64,000 bases of DNA from Thermococcus litoralis DSM 5473. GTDB taxonomy: Archaea; Methanobacteriota_B; Thermococci; Thermococcales; Thermococcaceae. Made by a program: the position numbers and the translations under genes. The notes under the pieces are model-generated. The model did not search any database. It saw nothing but the letters and a program-made list of their open reading frames with translations, and was not told the DNA's origin. Where the stretch lies: contig NC_022084.1 of the NCBI RefSeq assembly GCF_000246985.2, forward strand, positions 1,643,819 through 1,707,818, read 5' to 3'. Below, in pieces: positions 43,057 through 52,189 of the stretch (position 1 is the stretch's first letter; each line of letters begins with the position of its first letter).

Positions 43057-44232
43057 CTATGGTCTGCCTCTACCTTTTCCACGTGGTGGATTTACTGGCA
43101 GATGCTTTTCCTTTATCTTGCCCTTTCCTTGCATAAATGCTTCCCTTAACATGTTTTTGGCATCTTCGATGAGTTCTCTAGCAGTGTCATAGTCATCATT
43201 CTGGATTGCGGCTTTTGCGGCATCTATCTTCTCTTTTATTTGAGTCACATCAATTCCAGCTTTTTCGAGAACTTTTATTTTAACTTCGAGCCTGTGTACT
43301 TCCTTTTCGAGCTGGACTTTAGGGCTTGCATGAATCACCTTCTGCCACTCCTTGCTGGCCAGCTTAATCACCGCCTCTGCGTGAGCCTTTGCGGCTATTG
43401 CTTGTCCATACGCTTTTCCATAGTTTCCTTCGTTGTAGCTCTCGTTTGCGATTTGTATTTTCTTTTCGGCAATTTCAATTAGTCTTTTAGCGGCTGGAAC
43501 TGGAAGATCATCGAGCATTTCTTTTGCCGTTTCGGTTCTGTTAATAGCCAATTTTATTGCCTCCCATGCCATCTCAGCTGTCACGTTTACGTCTTCTTCG
43601 GTTACGTTTCCGTCTCTGATCCTCTCCCTAACACGTTCTCTTATTTCCTCGGCAGTTTCATTGTCCATTAATGGGCTCTTGATTATTATTACGCTCTTGG
43701 TTTTGAGCAGAGTGCCGATTATTTCAGTTGTGTTTGTTAGATTGTTATCCACGTATAGGACAAACTTCTTCCCTTCTATGCCTTTAGCTTGTTTTATTGC
43801 TCCTAAGTCTCTTCCGTGGGCGATTACTATTTTGACGCCTTCAAAAAGCTCTGGGTACTCTTCAATAGCCTTTTTAAGCACTTCTAAATTGGTTTCGTAC
43901 CTGTTTTCACCATACCACCTAACATATGAAACTCCTAGCTCGCCTAGGTCCGTTTCGTAGTCTTTTGGCACAGCATCGGAGCCTCCTATGATTATAACTT
44001 TATCTGGGGCATTCTCCATAATCTCTGCCGTGACATTGGGATCATGCACTCCCCAGGTTGTGACTACTACGGTTGCGTTTAACACTTCTGCAAGTTCCTC
44101 TGCAAGTACTGAATCTGCCTCGTTGTCGCTTACGAGGATAACTATTGCAAGACTCTGTGCCTGTGATGGTGGTATTATGCTCGCTAAGAGCAAGGCACCA
44201 AACAACAATGCAAACACTTTTTTCGCCACCAT
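43057..44232 (-). CDS. Secreted CWB2-domain protein (cell wall binding repeat 2-like)
   Basis: A 391-residue exported protein with a signal peptide of about 25 residues (KKVFALLFGALLLASIIPPSQA). A cell-wall-binding-repeat-2 (PF04122-type) region follows, with KVIIIGGSDAVPKDYETDL and YGENRYETNLEVLKKA. The second half is helical (about 215-370), with long Ala/Glu/Lys stretches, and ends RGKGRGRP. It probably resides on the cell surface or S-layer. The start follows AGGTGATAAACC. Confidence 0.85.
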   Translation of the reverse strand: MVAKKVFALLFGALLLASIIPPSQAQSLAIVILVSDNEADSVLAEELAEVLNATVVVTTWGVHDPNVTAEIMENAPDKVIIIGGSDAVPKDYETDLGELGVSYVRWYGENRYETNLEVLKKAIEEYPELFEGVKIVIAHGRDLGAIKQAKGIEGKKFVLYVDNNLTNTTEIIGTLLKTKSVIIIKSPLMDNETAEEIRERVRERIRDGNVTEEDVNVTAEMAWEAIKLAINRTETAKEMLDDLPVPAAKRLIEIAEKKIQIANESYNEGNYGKAYGQAIAAKAHAEAVIKLASKEWQKVIHASPKVQLEKEVHRLEVKIKVLEKAGIDVTQIKEKIDAAKAAIQNDDYDTARELIEDAKNMLREAFMQGKGKIKEKHLPVNPPRGKGRGRP

Positions 44233-44376
44233 GGTTTATCACCTCACTTTATTATAGTGAAAAACTCCTATTTAAGCTTTTTTCATGAAATCGTTTTGTT
44301 CTGTCTTTGTTTGTTTATCCAAATGCCATGAAAACTCTTTTTGACTTTGTGAGGGTTAAAAAAAGTTTAAAACCGT

Positions 44377-45819
44377 TTATGTATGTTCAAATACCCCATA
44401 AAAGACTTTTTCGGCAAATTGAGATAACCTCAGGCCCTCTTTCTTTGCTATCTTTTCGAGAATCTTCTGTGCATTGCTTCCATACTGACAGGCTTTCTTT
44501 TCTCTGTATGCGACTTCTTTGGGAAGACCTATTTCAATGGCTACTTCCCTCAGGATGGCTTTTCTTACCCCATTGTGGATTTTGTACTCTAAAGGTGTTC
44601 TTAGCCCGCTTCTGACGACGTTGAGATCTAAGAACGGAAACCTTCCTTCAACGCTGTTCAACATGGCAATTTTGTCATCTCTGGCGAGGTTCTTTTCCCC
44701 CATCTCCAAAATATCTTTCTCCATTAGCGAAGGATCTCTAAGGTATTTTGCATACCCTCCAAAAAGTTCATCGGCTCCTTGACCGGTTAAAAGAACTTTG
44801 GTGTTGTCTTCACCGGCAAGTTTTGTTGCGAAGTAGATTGGGATTCCTATCGCGAGGTTCATGGGGTTGGGCTCTTCTATGGCAAACATAACTTTTTCAA
44901 GAGAGTTTTTTACGTCATCGAGATCAAATACGTACTCCCTAAGCTTCAGGCCAAGTTTCTCACTAACTTTTCTAGCCCACTCTAAGTCTTGACTCCCTTC
45001 TGCCCCCGCCGTGTAAAGGGTGACATCTGAGTATTTTGAAGCAAGAAGGGCTATTAAAGAACTATCTAGCCCTCCTGAAAACAACACCCCTACCTTTTTT
45101 GCACTCCTAATTCTTACTGCATATTCTAGGCTTTTCCTTATGCTTAGCTTTGCCCTTTCATAGGAAAAAGGTTCTCCTTTTAGCTCTGAGAGTGTAAAGA
45201 GCTGAACTCGTTCAATGCCCTTCCTAGATATTTTAACGAGTTCTCCTGGATTTACGGGGATTGCTCTTTCTCCTATGCTCCAAAGAACTTTCTTTTCCGA
45301 GGCAAAGAAGCCGTTCTGAGAATAATAGAGGGGTCTAATCCCAATTGGGTCTCTAAAAAGATATATGTTTTCTTTATCGGAAAATGCTAAGGCGTAATCT
45401 CCGTTTAAGATTCTCATTAAGCTTTTCACGCTCTCAGCTATGGAATTGCCTCTCTCAATTTGAAACTCCAAGAAGCGCAGAATCACTTCCGTATCGACAT
45501 CACTCTCGAATCCAACCCCCCTTCTCTCCAAAAACTCCCTTATTTGCCTGTGGTTGTATATCTCTCCATTGTGGACTAGGACAAAATTATTGAAAAATGG
45601 TTGAGTAAAGCTCTTTGAACCTGTCATGGCTAAACGGCACTGGAGGAGCCCTATACTGCCGTCTGGAATTTCACCAACTTTAGAAAAATCCTCGCTCTTC
45701 AACACCCCTTCATCAGTCCACACACCAAAAGAGTCTCTACCCCTATGTTTTCCAGACCGCATCATTGCTATAAGCTTGGGTTTTAGATGCCTTCCTATCC
45801 CTCCCGCGATGAGGCACAC
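44377..45819 (-). CDS. asnB: Asparagine synthase (glutamine-hydrolysing)
   Basis: A 480-residue AsnB. The N-terminal class II glutaminase domain has Cys2 as nucleophile only if translation starts at the GTG at 45819 (MCLIAGGIGRHLK); RGRDSFGVW and LVHNGEIYNH follow. The synthetase domain has the PP-loop VLFSGGLDSSLIAL and LTGQGADELFGGYAKYL. An in-frame ATG 33 bases upstream lies inside the probable TATA box and would bury the cysteine, so I reject it. RBS: TGGTGAGAAAA. It converts aspartate to asparagine using glutamine and ATP. Confidence 0.93.
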   Translation of the reverse strand: MCLIAGGIGRHLKPKLIAMMRSGKHRGRDSFGVWTDEGVLKSEDFSKVGEIPDGSIGLLQCRLAMTGSKSFTQPFFNNFVLVHNGEIYNHRQIREFLERRGVGFESDVDTEVILRFLEFQIERGNSIAESVKSLMRILNGDYALAFSDKENIYLFRDPIGIRPLYYSQNGFFASEKKVLWSIGERAIPVNPGELVKISRKGIERVQLFTLSELKGEPFSYERAKLSIRKSLEYAVRIRSAKKVGVLFSGGLDSSLIALLASKYSDVTLYTAGAEGSQDLEWARKVSEKLGLKLREYVFDLDDVKNSLEKVMFAIEEPNPMNLAIGIPIYFATKLAGEDNTKVLLTGQGADELFGGYAKYLRDPSLMEKDILEMGEKNLARDDKIAMLNSVEGRFPFLDLNVVRSGLRTPLEYKIHNGVRKAILREVAIEIGLPKEVAYREKKACQYGSNAQKILEKIAKKEGLRLSQFAEKVFYGVFEHT

Positions 45820-45849
45820 TTTTCTCACCAGAATCTCTTGTTTATCTGC

Positions 45850-45860
45850 CAATAAAAACC
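45850..45860 (-). promoter_or_regulatory. TATA box of asnB
   Basis: GGTTTTTATTG on the minus strand lies about 31-41 bases upstream of the GTG start at 45819. It predicts a transcription start near 45828 and a leader of about nine bases, just enough to hold the ribosome binding site. This supports the GTG start. Confidence 0.5.
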
Positions 45861-45942
45861 TTCCCGGTTTCTTCCTGAAGAAGAATTCATTTTAGGAAAA
45901 ATTTCTTGAATGAAAGTTCTGTTCTAATTTTTTCTGCTGAAC

Positions 45943-46698
45943 TTATGTTAAATCCCCACAGGTGCAGTAGTGTTCATAAGCCACCGTCTCAAGTTCATCG
46001 AATCCGATTCTCGTTTTTGCTGATAAATAGAGCACCCTAACCGGAGGTGAGACTTCGGGTAAAAATTTACATAGCTTGTATGCCAAGAGCCCTTGCATTG
46101 AACTGTCAAGCTTTAAACGAGCTGAGAGATATTCAACATCCTCTAGATACCTTTTTATCTTTTCCAAATCTCTGATAAGGTCCACCTTGTTAAGAGCTGG
46201 TACGGTTGTTGCACCAAGCCGAAGGTCTATCAAAAGGGCAAAGAACCTAACAAAGCAGTAATCGTGGGGTTTTCTTAGTATTGTGGGGTCGAATAAGTAT
46301 ACAACAAGCGGACTTGGGAGATTTTCCATTAGCTTAACCCCAAAATCATGGAAGAGAAATGTTTCCATCTGGCCTGGGGTATCTATAAGAACGTAGTCGT
46401 TTTCTTTTTCCAGCTCTAGTATTTTTTCAACGTATTCGTTGAGGTAGTCCATCAAAAAGTCATAGCTTTCCACAATAGCTCCATTGGGTCCGTAACCCTT
46501 TTTCATAAGCTCTTCCACGGTTATATGCTCTCTAACATCTACCGTGGGGGTGTAGGGAAGGGTCTTGACTCCCGTATCTAGGTTTATATATGCTACCCTC
46601 TTTTCGTTCTTTTCTAAAAACTTCCCGAATTCTCCTGTTAGAGTGGTTTTTCCGCTTCCAGCGGTTCCAACGAATACCACTATCACTCCATCCACCAT
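45943..46698 (-). CDS. GPN-loop GTPase
   Basis: A 251-residue GTPase. P-loop VGTAGSGKTTL (about 10-20), the family-defining GPN tripeptide in KKGYGPNGAIVESYDF, switch DTPGQMETFLFHD and base motif LNKVDLIRD. The C-terminus YEHYCTCGDLT has three nearby cysteines/histidine. The archaeal GPN GTPase of Pyrococcus (PAB0955) is the nearest relative known to me. It may have a role in assembly or chromosome processes. It overlaps the MinD-like gene by 16 bases and is thus coupled to it. Confidence 0.92.
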   Translation of the reverse strand: MVDGVIVVFVGTAGSGKTTLTGEFGKFLEKNEKRVAYINLDTGVKTLPYTPTVDVREHITVEELMKKGYGPNGAIVESYDFLMDYLNEYVEKILELEKENDYVLIDTPGQMETFLFHDFGVKLMENLPSPLVVYLFDPTILRKPHDYCFVRFFALLIDLRLGATTVPALNKVDLIRDLEKIKRYLEDVEYLSARLKLDSSMQGLLAYKLCKFLPEVSPPVRVLYLSAKTRIGFDELETVAYEHYCTCGDLT

Positions 46699-47420
46699 TG
46701 TCTCCCTGATTCCATCCCTACAATCTTCTCCGCAAGTTCAAAAAATGCTTTTGAGGCTTTTGAATCTGGAGCATATACCACTACGGGCATTCCTTCCAGT
46801 GCTGCTTCCCTTACTTTTGGATCTTCAGGAATAACTGCCAAAAGCGGGAATTCCATAACCTCTTCGGCGGCTTCTGGGGGTATGTCGTTTTTATGTCCAC
46901 CGTACCTGTTAAGTACAAACCCCAAAACCTCTCGCCCAGCTTTCTTCAGCACTATCCCTACTTTCATTGTGTCGCTGAGGCTTGCTATCTCCGGATTAGT
47001 TACTAGGATAATCTCCTCCCCACTTAGCATGGCACTCATGGCATCTATTTGTAGCCCCGCTGGACAGTCTATGAGGATGTAATCAAAATCTTCTTTTAGC
47101 TTGGGGATCACCTTTGGTAGATCTCTGGGGTCTGCTTTAGCAACGTGCTCCCAGTCCACTGCAGCTGGAACTACGTACACGAGCTCGTACCTCGTGGTAT
47201 GGACAGCTTTTCTTATATCTTCCCCTTCAATTAGCACATCGTGGATAGTTCTTCCAGCATCGTCTAATCCAAAATGCAGGCTTAGGTTTGCCATAGTCAA
47301 ATCCGCATCAACTGCACACACTTTTCTCCCTAACTTTCCTAGAGCAATCGCAAGGTTTGCTGTAATGGTTGTTTTTCCGGTACCTCCTTTTCCAGAAGCT
47401 ATTGAGATTATTCTCCCCAT
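46683..47420 (-). CDS. MinD/ParA-family ATPase
   Basis: A 245-residue ATPase with the deviant Walker A motif ASGKGGTGKTTITAN, VDADLTMANLSLHFG, IDCPAGLQIDAMSAM and NPEIASLSDTMKVG. It resembles MinD-type proteins, which in archaea position cell-surface structures. The C-terminal amphipathic tail (AFFELAEKIVGMESGRQWW) may contact membranes. The start follows GGGGAATAAAC. It is divergent from the PIN-PilT ATPase gene. Confidence 0.92.
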   Translation of the reverse strand: MGRIISIASGKGGTGKTTITANLAIALGKLGRKVCAVDADLTMANLSLHFGLDDAGRTIHDVLIEGEDIRKAVHTTRYELVYVVPAAVDWEHVAKADPRDLPKVIPKLKEDFDYILIDCPAGLQIDAMSAMLSGEEIILVTNPEIASLSDTMKVGIVLKKAGREVLGFVLNRYGGHKNDIPPEAAEEVMEFPLLAVIPEDPKVREAALEGMPVVVYAPDSKASKAFFELAEKIVGMESGRQWWME

Positions 47421-47510
47421 GTTTATTCCCCACTATAATTCTCCTAAACCTTTATGAACTTTTACCAAAAGGTTATAAGTGGAGAGACCAGCAATGGGAA
47501 GGTGAGAAAA

Positions 47511-50500
47511 ATGAGGGTATTTGTTGCAGACACGAGTGTTATAGTTGATGGGAGGCTCACCCAATACCTTAATAGGATTAACGAAAAGGTTAAGGTGATT
47601 ATTCCTGAGGCTGTCGTTGCTGAGATTGAGCATCAGGCAAATGAAGGCAAGGCTATAGGGCACACTGGATTGGAAGAGTTAAAAAAACTTAGAAAGCTTG
47701 CCGATGAAGATAAGATCCTTTTAGAATTCTATGGCGAAAGGCCGGATCTGTGGCAAATTAGAAGGGCAAAGGCTGGAGAAATTGACCACATGATAAGGGA
47801 AGTTGCCAGAGAGCTTAACGCAATCCTTATAACCGGTGATCAGGTGCAGAGGGACATCGCCATAGCCAAAGGCATTGAGGTAATCTACTTGGAGAGCAGA
47901 AAAGAGGTCAAGCACAGACTTGAGGACTTTTTTGATGAGCACACGATGAGCGTTCACCTTAAAGCCGGAGTAAAGCCATTGGCAAAGAAAGGAAAGCCCG
48001 GTCAATGGAGGCTTGTTCCCATAAGGGATGAGGAGCTTACGGATGAGGAGCTTGAGGAGATAGCGGATGACATAGTCGAGAGGGCTAAGAGAGACCCAGA
48101 GTCGTTTATAGAGCTTGATGAACCAGGAGCTACTGTTGTTCAGCTGAGAAACTATCGTATAGTCATAGCAAAGCCTCCGTTTGCCGATAGAATAGAGATT
48201 ACAGCTGTAAGGCCAATAACCAAATTGAGCATAGAGGACTACGACCTCCCAGAAAAGCTCTTAGAACGTTTAACCGACAAAGCCGAGGGAATACTTATAG
48301 CTGGTGCGCCTGGAGAGGGGAAGTGCTTACCCCCAGAAACCCCCATTCTTCTTGGAGATGGTTCGTTTGTTCAGATTAAAGATGTTAAGCCCGGAATGAA
48401 AGTTGTTACTTTTTCACACGAGAAGGTAGAAGTCCAACCCATCCTCAGAGTTTATAAGAGAAATGAAACTGCCTTGATAAAGCTAAAAACAGCTACTGGA
48501 AGAAAAATAATTCTCACCCCCAACCACCCAGTTCTCACGATAAAAAACGGCTTCGTTATGTGGATGGATGCAGGCTCTCTAAAAAAAGGTGATCCAATAG
48601 CGGTTCCTAGAATGCTACCAATTAAGGGCAACCTGCCAGAAAGTATTTGGATCGGAGAGTTAGTAAAAGAAGGATTCTTTGCAACAACCAAAGATGGTAA
48701 CATTGTTCCGCTTGTGAAGGCCAATCCTGAAGACACAGTGACAGTGTTTTACAAGGGCAGAAATCACAGAAAGTCTAGAGATGTGCCTGCCCATCTTACT
48801 CTTAGCGAAGAGTTCTTTGAGTTTCTAGGCCTTATGTGGGCTGAGGGATCAGGGAGTGTCTTCGAGTTTAATAACTTCGATGAGAAACTTATTGAACACT
48901 TCAAAAATCTGGTTTCAAACATATTTGGGGTTAAGAGCGAGGAGTTTTACTTTGTTGCTCCAGGAAGACTAAGACTCCGGAATTCGAAGACAATAGAAAA
49001 AATACTGCGTGCTTTTGGATATCCAGAGCGGAACAAAGCATCTTCATTAAGAGTACCTGAAATTGTTATGAAATCGGACGAGAAAAGAATAGCGGCTTTT
49101 ATTAGGGGGGTATTTGAAGGTGATGGTTATATTGGGAAAGAACTGGAAATTTCAACTGCTAGTGAAGAATTCGCAGCTGGATTACAATATCTTCTCCTTA
49201 GATTAGGTATCCAGGCACTCTTCAAAGAAAAAACAATAAATGGCAAGGTCTACTATAAAGTTGTTCTAAAGGACTCTAGATCGATAAGAAAGTTCTACGA
49301 GGTTGTAAAGCCGAGGTTCAAGGTTAAAGGCTTTGAAAAACATCTAACAAAAAATTCAAATCCAAATATTGATACTATTCCTGCTGGAGAACTTGTGAAA
49401 TCTCTTGGTGTTCTAACGGGATATAGAGTTAAGGGGGCTACTAAAACTACTTACTCTCGTGAAAGACTTTCAAAAGTGTATCAAAACTTCTTGAGTGTTT
49501 ACAGAGAATACCTTGCCCTCGAACCAACCGTCAAGAAACTAGTCGAGTACTCAAAGTATATCTCAAAATGGAGAGAACTCGTGGAATTTATTGATAAAAA
49601 CGTTAATATCGAATTTTACAGAAGAAACCATATAGATCATGTTGCTCCTAAACTTTGGCTGGAGGGTAAGAGAAAGCCCATGATGTCAACAGTAGCTAAG
49701 TTGCTTTCAGCGTTTGCATATGAAACAGGGCTTTTGGCTAGGGAGTCAGAGTTGTGGAATAAGGCAGTAAAAGAAATCAGAGAACTCATGAAATCTCTTT
49801 TTGCGCTCCTTGGTCAGAATTCTCAGAGTACGGTTTCTCAGTCAATGATAAGCCTCTTTCTGAATGGTGCAGAGCTTAATGTGGATCGCATGCTAAGGCT
49901 AATCGAAGAAGTAGTCTCGGAGTATTATCATAAAGCAGAGCTTGTTGAAGAACATCTTGCACACATGCTGCTCATGCTTGATTCCAATATTCTATGGGAC
50001 AAGGTTGCCTCTGTTGAAACCATGATAGGAGAATTCGACGTTTATGACGTAACTGTGCCCAATCACAACTTCATTGCTGGTATACTCCCTGTGATAGTCC
50101 ACAATTCCACCTTCGCTCAAGCTTTAGCTGAGTACTATGCCTCCATGGGTAAGATAGTCAAGACGATGGAAAAACCCAGAGACCTTCAGGTTAGTGAAGA
50201 GATAACCCAGTATACAGCACTTGGGGGAAGAATGGAGAAAACTGGAGATGTTCTATTGCTTGTGAGACCAGATTACACCATATTCGACGAGATGAGAAAG
50301 ACGAGTGACTTCAAGATCTATGCTGACCTAAGGCTTGCGGGAGTTGGAATGATAGGCGTTGTACACGCTACAAAGCCCATAGATGCCATTCAGAGGTTCA
50401 TTGGAAGGGTGGAGCTTGGAATGATCCCTCAAATAGTTGATACAGTGATATTCATAAAAGCGGGGAATGTTGATAAAGTACTGACTCTGGAGTATAAGGT

Positions 50501-51101
50501 TAAGGTGCCAAGTGGGATGACGGAAGAGGACTTAGCGAGACCGGTTATAGAGGTCAGGGACTTCATGACGGGTGAACTTGAATACGAGATTTACACCTAT
50601 GGAGAGGAGATAAGCGTTGTTCCAGTAAAGAAAAAAGAGAAGCCACCGGCAATGAAACTTGCGGAGAAAAAGCTTAAACAGGAGATCAAGAAGTTCCTTC
50701 CCGACGTTTACACGGAAGTTGAGCTTGCAAGTCCACACAAGGCTATAATATACGCGGATGAGTTTGACATCCCGGCAATAATAGGGAAGAAGGGCAAGAG
50801 AATAAGCGAAATAGAGAAAAAGCTTGGCATAAGTATCGATGTAAGAAGCTTTGACGAAAAGCTCGCGGAAATGCCCAAAGAAAAGATACCTGTGGAAGCA
50901 GAAGAAAAGAAAAAGCAAATAGTCCTTAGAGTTTCACCCGATTTTGCTAAGAAACCCCTTAAGTTCTTTGCAGGTGAGCAGTACATATTCACCGCAACGC
51001 CTTCAAGAAAGGGGCTTGTAAAGGTTAACAAAAACACACCAATTGGTAAAGAACTCAAGAGAGTACTAGATGCAGGAATAGAGCTCTGGGCTTCTCTTTA
51101 A
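47511..51101 (+). CDS. PIN-domain/PilT-type ATPase with KH domain, interrupted by an intein
   Basis: The ORF is 1196 residues. The N-terminal PIN domain (1-130) has FVADTSVIVDGRL and ILITGDQVQRDIAIAKG. A PilT/VirB11-type ATPase domain follows, with Walker A GAPGEGKST split by the intein, and TIFDEMRKTSDF and GMIGVVHATKPIDAI after it. The C-terminal KH-like domain has IPAIIGKKGKRISEIEKKLG. The intein occupies residues 272-865; the mature protein would have 602 residues. Archaeal relatives (MJ1533-type) have the same PIN-ATPase-KH order and may process RNA. The ATG at 47511 follows GGAAGGTGAGAAAA. Confidence 0.93.
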   Translation: MRVFVADTSVIVDGRLTQYLNRINEKVKVIIPEAVVAEIEHQANEGKAIGHTGLEELKKLRKLADEDKILLEFYGERPDLWQIRRAKAGEIDHMIREVARELNAILITGDQVQRDIAIAKGIEVIYLESRKEVKHRLEDFFDEHTMSVHLKAGVKPLAKKGKPGQWRLVPIRDEELTDEELEEIADDIVERAKRDPESFIELDEPGATVVQLRNYRIVIAKPPFADRIEITAVRPITKLSIEDYDLPEKLLERLTDKAEGILIAGAPGEGKCLPPETPILLGDGSFVQIKDVKPGMKVVTFSHEKVEVQPILRVYKRNETALIKLKTATGRKIILTPNHPVLTIKNGFVMWMDAGSLKKGDPIAVPRMLPIKGNLPESIWIGELVKEGFFATTKDGNIVPLVKANPEDTVTVFYKGRNHRKSRDVPAHLTLSEEFFEFLGLMWAEGSGSVFEFNNFDEKLIEHFKNLVSNIFGVKSEEFYFVAPGRLRLRNSKTIEKILRAFGYPERNKASSLRVPEIVMKSDEKRIAAFIRGVFEGDGYIGKELEISTASEEFAAGLQYLLLRLGIQALFKEKTINGKVYYKVVLKDSRSIRKFYEVVKPRFKVKGFEKHLTKNSNPNIDTIPAGELVKSLGVLTGYRVKGATKTTYSRERLSKVYQNFLSVYREYLALEPTVKKLVEYSKYISKWRELVEFIDKNVNIEFYRRNHIDHVAPKLWLEGKRKPMMSTVAKLLSAFAYETGLLARESELWNKAVKEIRELMKSLFALLGQNSQSTVSQSMISLFLNGAELNVDRMLRLIEEVVSEYYHKAELVEEHLAHMLLMLDSNILWDKVASVETMIGEFDVYDVTVPNHNFIAGILPVIVHNSTFAQALAEYYASMGKIVKTMEKPRDLQVSEEITQYTALGGRMEKTGDVLLLVRPDYTIFDEMRKTSDFKIYADLRLAGVGMIGVVHATKPIDAIQRFIGRVELGMIPQIVDTVIFIKAGNVDKVLTLEYKVKVPSGMTEEDLARPVIEVRDFMTGELEYEIYTYGEEISVVPVKKKEKPPAMKLAEKKLKQEIKKFLPDVYTEVELASPHKAIIYADEFDIPAIIGKKGKRISEIEKKLGISIDVRSFDEKLAEMPKEKIPVEAEEKKKQIVLRVSPDFAKKPLKFFAGEQYIFTATPSRKGLVKVNKNTPIGKELKRVLDAGIELWASL
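48324..50105 (+). mobile_element. Intein with LAGLIDADG homing endonuclease, inserted in Walker A
   Basis: A 594-residue intein. It starts CLPPETPILLGDG (Cys1), has block B around TPNHPVLT, and ends VPNHNFIAG...VIVHN with Ser as the first extein residue. The middle has the two DOD endonuclease motifs FLGLMWAEGSG and FIRGVFEGDGYIG, with an acidic residue in each, so the endonuclease may be active. A further region of about 200 residues after them has no motif I recognise. The splice restores GAPGEGKSTFAQALA, the ATP-binding loop. Confidence 0.93.
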
Positions 51102-51112
51102 TTCTCTTTTTG

Positions 51113-51140
51113 GCTCGGTTGCGAGAGTACTCATCATTAC
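51113..51140 (-). ncRNA. Possible half C/D box motif, weak
   Basis: On the minus strand, perfect box C ATGATGA (51137-51131) is followed after exactly 12 bases by CCGA (51118-51115), like one guide unit of a C/D sRNA. No second unit is evident on either side, so it may be chance or a truncated RNA. Confidence 0.2.
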
Positions 51141-51544
51141 TTTTCTCTTCTGAAAGCCTCGCCCTTTAGGGCGGGGATGCAGTATTCGGAAATTCAGCCC
51201 TTTAAACCAAAACCCTTTTAAACTTCATAGTGTAGTAAGGCCTCGAAGAGGCCACTGAAAACAAGCCCAAAGCAGGGGTTTCACGTTACCACTCCGTTTG
51301 GAGTGGTTTGGACGCCGACAGGCGTCCTTCAAAAACCACCTTGAGCAGTTAAAAACGAAGGGTTTAGCCTCTGAAACCATAACCCCGAACCGCTTTGCGG
51401 TAGGGGTAACGGGGGCGAGACCGTCCCCTCGGGCTGAACCGAAACCGGCAACGGGAGTAGGGAATGAGTCGCCCGTAAACCTTCCCGTCCTTAGCGAGGG
51501 ATTAAAGCTTAACCTTCGCCTTTCAAGGCGGGGAGGAGGTCAGT
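51141..51544 (+). mobile_element. Remnant IS200/IS605 element with omega-RNA-like 3' end
   Basis: The 506-base gap between the PilT and maf genes holds a GC-rich, highly structured region. A left hairpin, CCTCGCCC-TTTA-GGGCGGGG (51157-51176), resembles the one at 36545-36564. A TATA-like TTTTAAAC and then several stems follow (GGCCTCGAAGAGGCC at 51239-51253, CCACTCC/GGAGTGG near 51291-51306, GGACGCC/GGCGTCC near 51309-51327). The end is a hairpin CGCC/GGCG and GGAGGAGGTCAG. The weak ORF 51298-51597 (NESPVNLPVLSEGLKLNLRL) looks like the tail of an archaeal TnpB. In IS605 elements this tail overlaps the omega RNA that guides TnpB. The tnpB body and tnpA are missing. Confidence 0.55.
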
Positions 51545-51607
51545 CAGCTAGCGAAATTGTCCTCATCGCCCGAAATTTTTATATTTTCATCCTTTAAGTG
51601 CCTTTTG

Positions 51608-52168
51608 ATGAGGCTAATCTTAGCGTCTCAAAGTCCAAGGAGAAGGGAAATACTTGCAAAGTTCTTTGATGCTTTTGATGTCATCCCGAGCAACGTTAGT
51701 GAGGACTCTAAAGCTTTAGACCCGGCAGAGCATGCTGTAGAGGTGGCAAAGAAAAAAGCCCGTGATGTTTATTCCCGATATGGAGGCACGGTAATAGGGG
51801 CGGATACCATCGTCGTCTTGGACAACAAAATCCTCGGAAAGCCAGAAAATAAGGAAGAAGCAAAAGAAATGCTCAGAGCTTTAAGCGGAAGAATACACAA
51901 GGTTATAACTGGCTACTGCATTATCCATGAAGGGAGGGAGATTACAGGTCATGTGGTCACGGAGGTTAAGTTTAGGGAGCTCAGCGAAGAAGAGATAAAA
52001 TGGTACGTCTCTACAGGCGAACCCCTTGACAAGGCAGGTGCCTATGGAATCCAAGGAAAAGGAGGAATTCTGGTAGAATGGATAAAAGGGGATTACTACA
52101 ATGTTGTCGGCTTTCCGATGAAAATAATCCTTGAGCTTAAAAACCTTGGATTTAAGCTCTCAACATAA
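51608..52168 (+). CDS. maf: Maf family nucleotide pyrophosphatase
   Basis: A 186-residue Maf protein: LILASQSPRRREIL (nucleotide loop), GADTIVVLDNKILGKP and EPLDKAGAYGIQGKGG. Maf proteins hydrolyse non-canonical or canonical NTPs (dTTP, UTP or CTP). The start at 51608 lies right behind an AATTTTTATATTTTC TATA box (about 51570-51584), so the mRNA has nearly no leader. Confidence 0.94.
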   Translation: MRLILASQSPRRREILAKFFDAFDVIPSNVSEDSKALDPAEHAVEVAKKKARDVYSRYGGTVIGADTIVVLDNKILGKPENKEEAKEMLRALSGRIHKVITGYCIIHEGREITGHVVTEVKFRELSEEEIKWYVSTGEPLDKAGAYGIQGKGGILVEWIKGDYYNVVGFPMKIILELKNLGFKLST

Positions 52169-52189
52169 AACAAAAAATAAAGTTGGAGG

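Noticed and set aside
51298..51597. 99-codon ORF as an expressed protein
   Set aside because: No RBS, no start context and a composition like a TnpB tail inside a structured RNA-like element. It is treated as a remnant.
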